Shown here piece after piece: positions 37,123 through 45,300 of a DNA stretch of 64,000 bases (its first letter is position 1; each line of letters opens with the position of its first letter). Both the position numbers and the translations under genes were made by a program. Origin of the DNA: Maribacter spongiicola (GTDB lineage: Bacteria > Bacteroidota > Bacteroidia > Flavobacteriales > Flavobacteriaceae). The stretch spans positions 895,098 to 959,097 of the forward strand of contig NZ_SOAY01000010.1 of NCBI RefSeq assembly GCF_004364165.1. Reading direction: 5' to 3'. The notes beneath the pieces were generated by a model. The model was given only the letters and a program-made list of their open reading frames with translations. It ran no database searches and was not told where the DNA came from.

Positions 37123-38868
37123 ATGGCGTCGCATTACGAAGCACCTATACGTAAACCCCTAGTTATTGGAAATAAAGGCTACCACGATGTAACTGTGGAT
37201 ATTGCCGCTCCAGTAGAAGGCAGAGCAAACAAGCACTGGTGGATAGTTTTTTCCATTGCCTTAGTGGCATTTCTTTGGGGAGTAGGTTGTATTATTTATA
37301 CGGTCTCAACCGGTATCGGTACTTGGGGTCTTAACAAAACTGTTAACTGGGCTTGGGATATTACCAACTTTGTTTGGTGGGTAGGTATCGGTCACGCCGG
37401 TACATTGATTTCGGCGGTATTATTATTGTTCCGTCAAAAATGGAGAATGGCAATTAACCGTTCTGCAGAGGCAATGACAATTTTCTCTGTAGTTCAAGCA
37501 GGTTTGTTCCCGATTATTCACATGGGTCGTCCTTGGCTAGCCTACTGGGTACTTCCAATTCCAAATCAATTCGGTTCTTTGTGGGTAAATTTTAACTCTC
37601 CGCTTCTATGGGATGTATTTGCGATATCAACATATTTATCCGTTTCATTAGTATTCTGGTGGACAGGTTTGCTTCCCGATTTTGCAATGATTCGTGATAG
37701 AGCTGTGTTGCCTTTTCAAAAGAAAATATATAGTTTATTAAGTTTTGGTTGGAGTGGTCGTGCTAAAGATTGGCAACGATTTGAAGAGGTGTCTTTGGTA
37801 CTTGCAGGTCTTGCAACACCATTGGTATTATCTGTACACACCATTGTATCTTTTGACTTTGCTACTTCCGTAATTCCAGGTTGGCATACAACTATCTTTC
37901 CACCTTATTTCGTAGCAGGGGCTATCTTCTCTGGTTTCGCGATGGTGAACACATTATTGATTATAATGAGAAAGGTGTGTCATTTAGAGAACTATATCAC
38001 TGTACAGCATATTGAGTTAATGAACATCGTAATCATGCTTACAGGTTCTATTGTAGGTTGTGCTTATATAACAGAATTGTTCATGGCTTGGTATTCTGGT
38101 GTTGAATATGAGCAATATGCATTCTTGAACAGAGCAACTGGACCTTACTGGTGGGCATATTGGTCAATGATGACTTGTAATGTATTCTCTCCACAGTTTA
38201 TGTGGTTTAAAAAATTAAGAACTAGTATCATGTTCTCTTTCTTTATTTCTATCGTTGTAAACATAGGAATGTGGTTCGAAAGATTCGTGATTATCGTAAC
38301 CTCTTTACATAGAGATTACCTTCCATCATCTTGGACAATGTTCTCGCCAACATTTGTAGATATCGGTATCTTTATTGGTACTATAGGTTTCTTCTTTGTG
38401 TTGTTCTTACTATATGCTAGAACATTTCCTGTAATTGCTCAGGCAGAAGTAAAGTCTATCTTGAAGTCCTCAGGTGAGAAGTATAAGACATTAAGAGATT
38501 CTGGTAAACCTATGTATCAAATAACAAAGCTAAAGGCAGAAGTTAGAGAACCGATTACCGATGATGTTTTAATGGGTGAAGTAGTTCCTACAGTAGGAGA
38601 TAAAGTAGGAGTGTCAGATTTGTTAAGTGCAGTGGGTACTTTTGATTCAACTACACAAGCAGCAGATAATTTGAAGAAAGTAAAAGGTATCGGTCCTCAG
38701 ATGGAAGCTACTTTAAATGAAATAGGGATTTACACTTTTGCTCAAGTTGCTAGAATGACGGAGAGTGAATACAACTTGTTAGATTCTATTACCGGTTCTT
38801 TTCCAGGAAGAGCACAACGTGATGACTGGGCAGGACAAGCAGCAATTTTATTAAATAACAAAAGATAA
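37123..38868 (+). CDS. actC: ActC, NrfD-like quinol-binding membrane subunit with C-terminal helix-hairpin-helix tail
   Basis: 581 residues. The N-terminal ~445 form the NrfD/PsrC-type membrane domain with about ten TM helices (WWVGIGHAGTLISAVLLLF, HMGRPWLAYWVLPIPN, SVHTIVSFDFATSVIPGWH), the proposed quinol oxidation and proton-pathway subunit. After a linker, residues ~514-581 form a soluble domain with NLKKVKGIGPQMEATLNEIG and GIYTFAQVARM, a helix-hairpin-helix signature, ending DDWAGQAAILLNNKR. This tail is extra to the usual ~450-480 residue ActC and is related to the tail of S2 (rpsB) here. actD starts 2 bp after its stop. Confidence 0.96.
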   Translation: MASHYEAPIRKPLVIGNKGYHDVTVDIAAPVEGRANKHWWIVFSIALVAFLWGVGCIIYTVSTGIGTWGLNKTVNWAWDITNFVWWVGIGHAGTLISAVLLLFRQKWRMAINRSAEAMTIFSVVQAGLFPIIHMGRPWLAYWVLPIPNQFGSLWVNFNSPLLWDVFAISTYLSVSLVFWWTGLLPDFAMIRDRAVLPFQKKIYSLLSFGWSGRAKDWQRFEEVSLVLAGLATPLVLSVHTIVSFDFATSVIPGWHTTIFPPYFVAGAIFSGFAMVNTLLIIMRKVCHLENYITVQHIELMNIVIMLTGSIVGCAYITELFMAWYSGVEYEQYAFLNRATGPYWWAYWSMMTCNVFSPQFMWFKKLRTSIMFSFFISIVVNIGMWFERFVIIVTSLHRDYLPSSWTMFSPTFVDIGIFIGTIGFFFVLFLLYARTFPVIAQAEVKSILKSSGEKYKTLRDSGKPMYQITKLKAEVREPITDDVLMGEVVPTVGDKVGVSDLLSAVGTFDSTTQAADNLKKVKGIGPQMEATLNEIGIYTFAQVARMTESEYNLLDSITGSFPGRAQRDDWAGQAAILLNNKR

Positions 38869-38870
38869 AT

Positions 38871-39401
38871 ATGGCATCTAAAGTTATACACGCTTTTTAC
38901 GATGATGATGATGTGCTAATGCTTGCCGTTAAAAGGGTCAGAGCAGCAAAGTTTCATATTGAAGAGGTATTTTGTCCTTTTCCTGTACACGGGTTAGACA
39001 AAGCAATGGGGTTAGCTCCAACAAGATTAGCTATAACAGCATTTTTATATGGTTGTGTAGGTATTACTGTGGCAACTCTTATGATGAATTATATCATGAT
39101 AGAAGATTGGCCGCAAGATATTGGTGGTAAGCCAAGCTTTAGTTACCTAGAGAACATGCCTGCATTTGTGCCAATTATGTTCGAATTAACGGTTTTCTTC
39201 GCAGCTCACTTAATGGTTATTACTTTTTACCTTAGAAGTAGATTGTGGCCATTTAAAGAAGCAGAGAATCCAGATGTAAGAACCACGGATGATCATTTTT
39301 TAATGGAGATCGAAATCCATGACAACGAGCAAGAATTAAGAGATTTATTAATCGATACTGGTGCAGTGGAAATTAATGTTTCAGAAAAAAACAGTCATTA
39401 A
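38871..39401 (+). CDS. actD: ActD, DUF3341 membrane subunit of alternative complex III
   Basis: 176 residues. A soluble N-terminal part (HAFYDDDDVLMLAVKRVRAAKFHIEEVFCPFPVHGLDKAMG) is followed by two TM helices (about 60-82 and 100-122) and a short acidic C-terminal tail. This is the DUF3341 layout of ActD, which packs against ActF and ActC. Genes actC-actD-actE are separated by only 2 bp each, so translation is probably coupled. Confidence 0.95.
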   Translation: MASKVIHAFYDDDDVLMLAVKRVRAAKFHIEEVFCPFPVHGLDKAMGLAPTRLAITAFLYGCVGITVATLMMNYIMIEDWPQDIGGKPSFSYLENMPAFVPIMFELTVFFAAHLMVITFYLRSRLWPFKEAENPDVRTTDDHFLMEIEIHDNEQELRDLLIDTGAVEINVSEKNSH

Positions 39402-39403
39402 AT

Positions 39404-39964
39404 ATGAACAGTTTTAAGAAATTAGCAATACTATTCGGTTTAGCAATCGTAGTGACTTCATGTCAGAGTAAAGGTTCTCGTAACTATCAGTACATGCCTA
39501 ATATGTATGAGTCTGTTGGTTATGAAACTTATGGTGAGGCAGACTTTTTGCCAAATCAATCAGAGGCTATGTTACCACCAGCGAATACTATTAATAGAGG
39601 ATGGTTACCTTATGAAATCGAGAATTCACCAGAGGGTAAAGAATTGTCAAGATTACAATTCAGTCCTTTAGATTCAATTAATGTTGAAAAGAACATGGCA
39701 CAAGGTGGACAGTTATATACTATCTATTGTGCAATCTGTCACGGTGATAAAGGTGATGGTCAGGGTACACTTGTAAAAAGGGAAAAGATATTAGGAGTTC
39801 CTAGTTACGCTGACCCAGTAAGAAACGTGACTGTAGGCTCTACATATTATACTATCCATTACGGCTTGAATTCCATGGGGTCTTATGCATCTCAAATGAA
39901 TACAGAAGAGATGTGGCAAGTATCTGAATATGTAATGAAACTGAAACAAGATTTAACCAAATAA
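39404..39964 (+). CDS. actE: ActE, monoheme cytochrome c lipoprotein subunit
   Basis: 186 residues. MNSFKKLAILFGLAIVVTSC is a lipoprotein signal (lipobox VTSC), so the protein is anchored on the periplasmic face. A single cytochrome c domain has CAICHGDKGDGQG at about residue 107, and Met candidates near YGLNSMGSYASQM for the sixth ligand. It passes electrons from ActA toward the oxidase or a soluble carrier. Third of the tightly spaced actC-D-E genes. Confidence 0.95.
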   Translation: MNSFKKLAILFGLAIVVTSCQSKGSRNYQYMPNMYESVGYETYGEADFLPNQSEAMLPPANTINRGWLPYEIENSPEGKELSRLQFSPLDSINVEKNMAQGGQLYTIYCAICHGDKGDGQGTLVKREKILGVPSYADPVRNVTVGSTYYTIHYGLNSMGSYASQMNTEEMWQVSEYVMKLKQDLTK

Positions 39965-39979
39965 TAGGTAAACAATACT

Positions 39980-41314
39980 ATGTATACGTTTTCAAATAGA
40001 CTTAAAATAGCTTCCATTGTTCTAATGATTGTTGGATTATTAGGAATTATTGGTGGATTTGTTATGGCTCCTGGAACTATAGCAGAGGCAAAAGAAATGG
40101 TAGCAAGTCATGACGGAGGTCATGGTGATGCCCATGCAGCTGAAGCTGAACATGCAACTAAAGAAAATAATCATGCTGTTGCTGAAGCACATGGAGAAGA
40201 ACACGATTCTTCTCATGATCAGCATTTGTTAGATCAATTAAAGAATAGACCTTGGGCGGCATTGTACGTTGCGGCCTTCTTCTTTTTTATGATATCATTA
40301 GGGGTATTAGCGTTTTACGCTATACAACGTGCTGCACAGGCAGGTTGGTCTCCATTGTTGTTCAGAGTAATGGAGGGGATTACGGCTTACTTGGTTCCTG
40401 GTGGAATTATAGTATTTGTAATATTACTTCTTTCGGTACTTCATATGAATCACTTGTTCATTTGGATGGATGAAACAGTGGTGGCACATGATGCATTACT
40501 TCAAGGTAAAGCGGGATATTTAAACCCTACGTTCTTTTTAATAAGAGCGGCTATATTTTTAGCAGGATGGATTGGATATAGAGAGTATTCTAGAAAATTA
40601 TCCATAGCTCAAGATGCTTCTGATGATGACTCTAATTTTAAACTTAACTTTAGAGTTTCTGCAGGCTTCTTAGTATTCTATTTGATTTCTGAATCTATCA
40701 TGTCTTGGGATTGGATTATGAGTGTAGAGCCACACTGGTTTAGTACATTGTTTGGATGGTATATTTTTGCTAGTATGTTCGTTTCGGGTATTACTGTTAT
40801 TGCAATGGTAACTATCTATTTGAAATCTAAAGGTCATTTGCCAGATGTTAACAATAGCCATATTCATGATTTAGCTAAATTCATGTTCGGTATCAGTATC
40901 TTTTGGACATACCTATGGTTCTCTCAGTTTATGTTAATTTGGTATTCTAATATACCAGAAGAGGTAACGTATTACGTAACTAGAATTGCAGATTATAGAT
41001 TGCCTTTCTTTGGTATGGTGGCTATGAACTTCTTGTTTCCAGTTCTATTATTAATGAATAGTGACTACAAGAGAATCAACTGGTTCGTAATTTTAACAGG
41101 TATTGTAATTCTTGCAGGTCACTATATGGATATCTTTAATGCAATTATGCCTTCTACGGTTGGTGAGAATTGGTTTATTGGTATTCCTGAAATAGGTGCT
41201 GTATTGTTTTTTGCAGGCTTATTTATATTTTGGATTTTCAGAGCGATTTCAACACAACCGCTACAACCAAAAAGAAATCCTTTTATTGAAGAAAGTAGAC
41301 ACTTTCATTACTAG
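39980..41314 (+). CDS. actF: ActF, NrfD-like membrane subunit with His-rich loop
   Basis: 444 residues with ten hydrophobic helices from about residue 8 to 430. Family motifs include LLSVLHMNHLFIWMDE, SIMSWDWIMSVEPHWFSTLFGWY and HDLAKFMFGISIFWTYLWFSQFMLIWYSNIPEE. Between helix 1 and helix 2 (~38-85) is a loop with many His and acidic residues (GGHGDAHAAEAEHA, HGEEHDSSHDQH). ActF is the second quinol/proton-channel-like subunit. The His-rich loop is not part of the catalytic core and could bind metal ions. Confidence 0.95.
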   Translation: MYTFSNRLKIASIVLMIVGLLGIIGGFVMAPGTIAEAKEMVASHDGGHGDAHAAEAEHATKENNHAVAEAHGEEHDSSHDQHLLDQLKNRPWAALYVAAFFFFMISLGVLAFYAIQRAAQAGWSPLLFRVMEGITAYLVPGGIIVFVILLLSVLHMNHLFIWMDETVVAHDALLQGKAGYLNPTFFLIRAAIFLAGWIGYREYSRKLSIAQDASDDDSNFKLNFRVSAGFLVFYLISESIMSWDWIMSVEPHWFSTLFGWYIFASMFVSGITVIAMVTIYLKSKGHLPDVNNSHIHDLAKFMFGISIFWTYLWFSQFMLIWYSNIPEEVTYYVTRIADYRLPFFGMVAMNFLFPVLLLMNSDYKRINWFVILTGIVILAGHYMDIFNAIMPSTVGENWFIGIPEIGAVLFFAGLFIFWIFRAISTQPLQPKRNPFIEESRHFHY

Positions 41315-41346
41315 TAATTAAGTAAAGTATAACATTTATATATACA

Positions 41347-42450
41347 ATGACGACATTATTAACTTTAGCTGTACTTGTTCTTGTAGCCATTGCCATTTGG
41401 CAATTGACTAAAATATTTGAATTATCTCAGCTTAAAACTGAACAGCACCAAATAGCATCGGATAGCGATAATAAGAATAACGGATACATGTTATTCGCTT
41501 TCTTGGTATTCATATACGCAATTACAATTTTCAGTTTCTGGAAGTACGGTAAATTTTTATTACCTGAAGCTGGATCTGCACATGGTGAGGAGTATGATAG
41601 TTTGATGTTGGTATCAATGGTTATCATATTTATTGTACAGACCTTGACACAGGCTTTATTACACTACTTTGGTTATAAGTATTCCGGTAAAAAAGGTCAG
41701 AAAGCTTTGTTTTATGCTGATAATGACCGTTTAGAGTTTATTTGGACTATCATTCCTGTAATTGTTTTAGCTGGATTAATTTTATGGGGCTTATATACAT
41801 GGACAACAATTATGGATGTCAATGATGAAGATGATCCTTTAATTGTAGAACTTTATGCACAACAATTTAACTGGACTGCTAGATACGGTGGTGGAGATAA
41901 TGTTTTAGGAGGTGCTAACGTTAGAATGATTGATATTGATAAAGCAAATGTATTAGGTTTAGACGAAGCTGATACATATGCACATGATGATGTTATTGTT
42001 AAAGAATTACATTTGCCGGTTGGTAGAAAAGTAAACTTTAAAATGCGTTCTCAAGATGTATTGCACTCGGCTTATATGCCACACTTTAGAGCACAGATGA
42101 ACTGTGTGCCAGGTATGATTACTGAGTTTTCATTTACTCCTATATACACAACTGAGGAAATGAGAATGAATGAAGATGTAGTAGACAAGGTAAAAAGAAC
42201 GAATAAGATACGAGCAGAAAAAGCTGTACGTACTGGAGAGGCTATTGACCCTTGGGAATTTGATTATGTCTTACTTTGCAATAAGATTTGTGGTAAATCT
42301 CATTACAATATGCAAATGAAGATTATTGTTGAAACTGAAGAAGAGTATAATGAATGGATGAAAGGCCAATCTACATTTGCCGAAACGGTAATGAAAGATG
42401 AGACTAGCCCTGCATTTAATACTGTAGATGCGGTTTCGATAGGAGAATAA
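41347..42450 (+). CDS. coxB: Cytochrome c oxidase subunit II
   Basis: 367 residues. It has about four N-terminal hydrophobic helices instead of the canonical two (the extra ones precede LMLVSMVIIFIVQTLTQALLHYFGY and LEFIWTIIPVIVLAGLILWGLYTW). The periplasmic cupredoxin domain holds a complete CuA site: His in DVLHSAYMPHFRAQM, then C311, C315, H319 and M322 in CNKICGKSHYNM. It takes electrons from the ACIII cytochromes and hands them to heme a in CoxA. Part of the same operon as actABCDEF, matching the known ACIII-oxidase supercomplex. Confidence 0.96.
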   Translation: MTTLLTLAVLVLVAIAIWQLTKIFELSQLKTEQHQIASDSDNKNNGYMLFAFLVFIYAITIFSFWKYGKFLLPEAGSAHGEEYDSLMLVSMVIIFIVQTLTQALLHYFGYKYSGKKGQKALFYADNDRLEFIWTIIPVIVLAGLILWGLYTWTTIMDVNDEDDPLIVELYAQQFNWTARYGGGDNVLGGANVRMIDIDKANVLGLDEADTYAHDDVIVKELHLPVGRKVNFKMRSQDVLHSAYMPHFRAQMNCVPGMITEFSFTPIYTTEEMRMNEDVVDKVKRTNKIRAEKAVRTGEAIDPWEFDYVLLCNKICGKSHYNMQMKIIVETEEEYNEWMKGQSTFAETVMKDETSPAFNTVDAVSIGE

Positions 42451-42509
42451 TTTTTATTCTCAATTAGACAAAGCTATAATAGGAAAATTAATAAAAACAG
42501 ATTACGATT

Positions 42510-44339
42510 ATGTCAGCAACAGCACATGCACATGTAGATGATCATGCACACGACGATCATGGACATCATCATAAAGAAACTTTTGTAACGAAGTACATCT
42601 TTAGCCAAGATCATAAAATGATCGGAAAACAATACTTTATTTTAGGTGTTTTGGTTATGGGATTCATCGGTATTGCAATGTCTTTATTGTTTAGAATGCA
42701 ATTGGCTTGGCCAGGTGAGGCTTTTCCAATATTTGAAACTCTTTTGGGAAAATGGGCACCAGGTGGGGTTATGGATGCCGATGTTTATTTGGCATTAGTA
42801 ACTATGCACGGTACCATTATGGTATTCTTTGTTCTTACTGCTGGTTTAAGTGGTACGTTTAGTAATTTATTGATTCCATTACAGATTGGTGCTCGTGATA
42901 TGGCATCAGGATTCTTGAACATGGTTTCCTTTTGGTTATTTGCGTTAGCTTCTTTAATTATGATTACATCATTATTCGTAGAAGCAGGTCCGGCAGCAGC
43001 TGGTTGGACGATTTATCCTCCATTAAGTGCACTTCCAATGGCACAACCAGGTTCTGGTTTAGGTATGACTTTATGGTTAAGTTCAATGGCAATATTTATT
43101 GCTTCATCTCTTTTGGGGTCTCTGAACTATATCGTAACTGTTATTAACTTAAGAACTAAAGGAATGTCTATGACAAGATTGCCATTAACAATATGGGCTT
43201 TCTTTGTAACGGCTATCATTGGTGTTATATCGTTCCCGGTTTTATTATCTGCAGCATTATTATTGATCATGGATAGAAGTTTTGGTACTTCTTTCTTCCT
43301 TTCTGATATATTTATTCAAGGTGAGGTATTACATTATCAAGGTGGTTCTCCGGTTTTATATGAACATTTGTTTTGGTTCTTAGGACATCCTGAAGTTTAT
43401 ATCGTGATTTTACCAGCCATGGGATTAGTATCTGAGATTATGGCTACTAGTGCACGTAAACCAATTTTTGGTTACCGTGCTATGATTGCTTCCATACTCG
43501 CAATTGCTTTTCTTTCAACGATTGTTTGGGGTCACCACATGTTTATTTCAGGGATGAATCCATTTTTAGGTTCTGTATTTACATTTACAACCTTGTTAAT
43601 TGCGATACCTTCAGCGGTAAAGGCTTTTAACTGGATAACAACCCTCTGGAAAGGTAATCTTCAGTTAAATCCTGCGATGCTTTTTTCTATTGGTTTTGTT
43701 TCCACTTTTATTACAGGTGGTTTAACAGGAATTATATTAGGTGATAGTACTTTAGATATAAACGTGCATGATACCTATTTTGTAATTGCTCACTTCCATT
43801 TAGTAATGGGTATCTCGGCATTATATGGTTTATTTGCAGGTGTCTATCACTGGTTTCCTGTAATGTTCGAAGGAAAGTTATTGAATAAGAACTTAGGTTA
43901 TGTCCACTTTTGGGTAACTGCGGTTTGTGCTTATGGTGTATTCTTCCCTATGCATTTTGTTGGTATGGCAGGTGTACCAAGAAGATATTATGAAAATACT
44001 GCTTTTCCAATGTTTGACGAGCTTACCGATATACAAGTATTAATGACCGTATTTGCAATTATAGCAGGTGCTGCGCAATTAATCTTCGTTGCAAACTTTA
44101 TCTATAGTGTATTCTATGGTAAGGTAGGTCCTGTTAACCCTTGGAAATCTAATACCTTAGAATGGACAGCTGAACAAAAGCATATACATGGTAACTGGGC
44201 AGGTGCTATTCCTGAAGTTCATAGATGGTCTTATGACTATAGTAAAGTTGATGAGAATGGAGAGTATTACATTCCAGGTCAAGATTATATTCCTCAACAT
44301 ATACCCTTACAGGAAAATGAAGAAGAAATGAGCCATTAA
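42510..44339 (+). CDS. coxA: Cytochrome c oxidase subunit I
   Basis: 609-residue heme-copper oxidase core with 12 helices. Ligands: H100 (MHGTIMVFF) and H430 for low-spin heme a, H428 (AHFHLV) for the high-spin heme, and H293 with Tyr297 in GHPEVYIVILP, the cross-linked CuB pair of A-type oxidases, plus the His pair in WGHHMF for CuB. The first ~25 residues are very His-rich (AHAHVDDHAHDDHGHHHK), which is outside the core fold. No subunit III gene follows, so coxC must be elsewhere. Last gene of the operon. Confidence 0.97.
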   Translation: MSATAHAHVDDHAHDDHGHHHKETFVTKYIFSQDHKMIGKQYFILGVLVMGFIGIAMSLLFRMQLAWPGEAFPIFETLLGKWAPGGVMDADVYLALVTMHGTIMVFFVLTAGLSGTFSNLLIPLQIGARDMASGFLNMVSFWLFALASLIMITSLFVEAGPAAAGWTIYPPLSALPMAQPGSGLGMTLWLSSMAIFIASSLLGSLNYIVTVINLRTKGMSMTRLPLTIWAFFVTAIIGVISFPVLLSAALLLIMDRSFGTSFFLSDIFIQGEVLHYQGGSPVLYEHLFWFLGHPEVYIVILPAMGLVSEIMATSARKPIFGYRAMIASILAIAFLSTIVWGHHMFISGMNPFLGSVFTFTTLLIAIPSAVKAFNWITTLWKGNLQLNPAMLFSIGFVSTFITGGLTGIILGDSTLDINVHDTYFVIAHFHLVMGISALYGLFAGVYHWFPVMFEGKLLNKNLGYVHFWVTAVCAYGVFFPMHFVGMAGVPRRYYENTAFPMFDELTDIQVLMTVFAIIAGAAQLIFVANFIYSVFYGKVGPVNPWKSNTLEWTAEQKHIHGNWAGAIPEVHRWSYDYSKVDENGEYYIPGQDYIPQHIPLQENEEEMSH

Positions 44340-44359
44340 GAGGTCAAATCTTATATAAC

Positions 44360-44390
44360 AGCCCAACTAGTAATAGTTGGGCTTTTCTTT
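44360..44390 (+). terminator. Terminator of the act-cox operon
   Basis: AGCCCAACTA / TAGTTGGGCT, perfect 10-bp stem, GTAA loop, followed by TTTCTTTT; 20 bp after coxA. Confidence 0.92.
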
Positions 44391-44472
44391 TGTAATCTTC
44401 TTAAGATATTGCTAAGTTTTTTTATTATTACATAAATTTAAATACCTTCAATTTTAAATAGAAGTTTAGATT

Positions 44473-45300
44473 ATGAAAAAGTTCGTCCTACTCATTATTG
44501 TACTAACCATATCATCTAGTGCATATTCTCAACGTAAACCCAAAATTAAGGGTAATAAAAACGTAGTTGAAGTGCGCGAAGATTTAGAGCCTTTTAGTGC
44601 AATTGAACTGGTTGATGACCTAGATATTATAATTCAAAAATCAACTACCGATGGCTATGCCTTAGAGTTGGATGATAATCTAATAGATGTTCTAAAATTT
44701 AAAGTTGATGATGGTGTTTTAAAAATTTCTTCATTTTATAATATCACATCGAAGAAAAAACTAGAAATCACCATTTTCTTTCAAGAACTAAGTAGTATTA
44801 AAATGCTTAATGGTAAAATTAGTATGAAAGACGTCATTTCTACTGATCGGCTAAGTGTGCAAACTTTAGGTACATCTAGATTAGAATTAAACGCTACTGC
44901 TGACATTATGGATATTACTATGGAAGAAATAAGTTCAGGTGATTTCAATTTAGCGAGTGACTCTTTAAATATTACGTTGAAAGATAGAATAGATGTAAAA
45001 TTATATTCCACGGGAGCTAGCAATAGTATTTATATGTATAAAAATGCATCTGCTAAAATGGAAGGTACAGCCGATTTTTTAATGGCAAAACTATATGGTA
45101 ATAGTTCTCTAAAGGCATCTGATCTTCAAGCTAACGATGTTTTGTTAGTTACCGAAGATACGCCAGATGTAGAAGTTAGAGCGTTAAATACATTACAACT
45201 AAGTTCTAAGGGTGGTACCAGAACTAAGCTATATGGTGAGCCACAGATTACAATTCTAGATTTTCTAGATACTTCGCGATTAGATAAAGAACGTAACTAA
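44473..45300 (+). CDS. DUF2807 (head GIN domain) exported protein
   Basis: 275 residues. MKKFVLLIIVLTISSSAYSQ is a signal peptide. The rest is a right-handed beta-type repeat domain as in DUF2807 (EPFSAIELVDDLDIIIQKST; LKISSFYNITSKKKLEITIFF; KASDLQANDVLLVTEDTPDVEV). These proteins are periplasmic or surface exposed and of unknown function. Its stop overlaps the stop of the convergent acyl-CoA oxidase gene by a few bases, and no terminator fits between them. Confidence 0.83.
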   Translation: MKKFVLLIIVLTISSSAYSQRKPKIKGNKNVVEVREDLEPFSAIELVDDLDIIIQKSTTDGYALELDDNLIDVLKFKVDDGVLKISSFYNITSKKKLEITIFFQELSSIKMLNGKISMKDVISTDRLSVQTLGTSRLELNATADIMDITMEEISSGDFNLASDSLNITLKDRIDVKLYSTGASNSIYMYKNASAKMEGTADFLMAKLYGNSSLKASDLQANDVLLVTEDTPDVEVRALNTLQLSSKGGTRTKLYGEPQITILDFLDTSRLDKERN

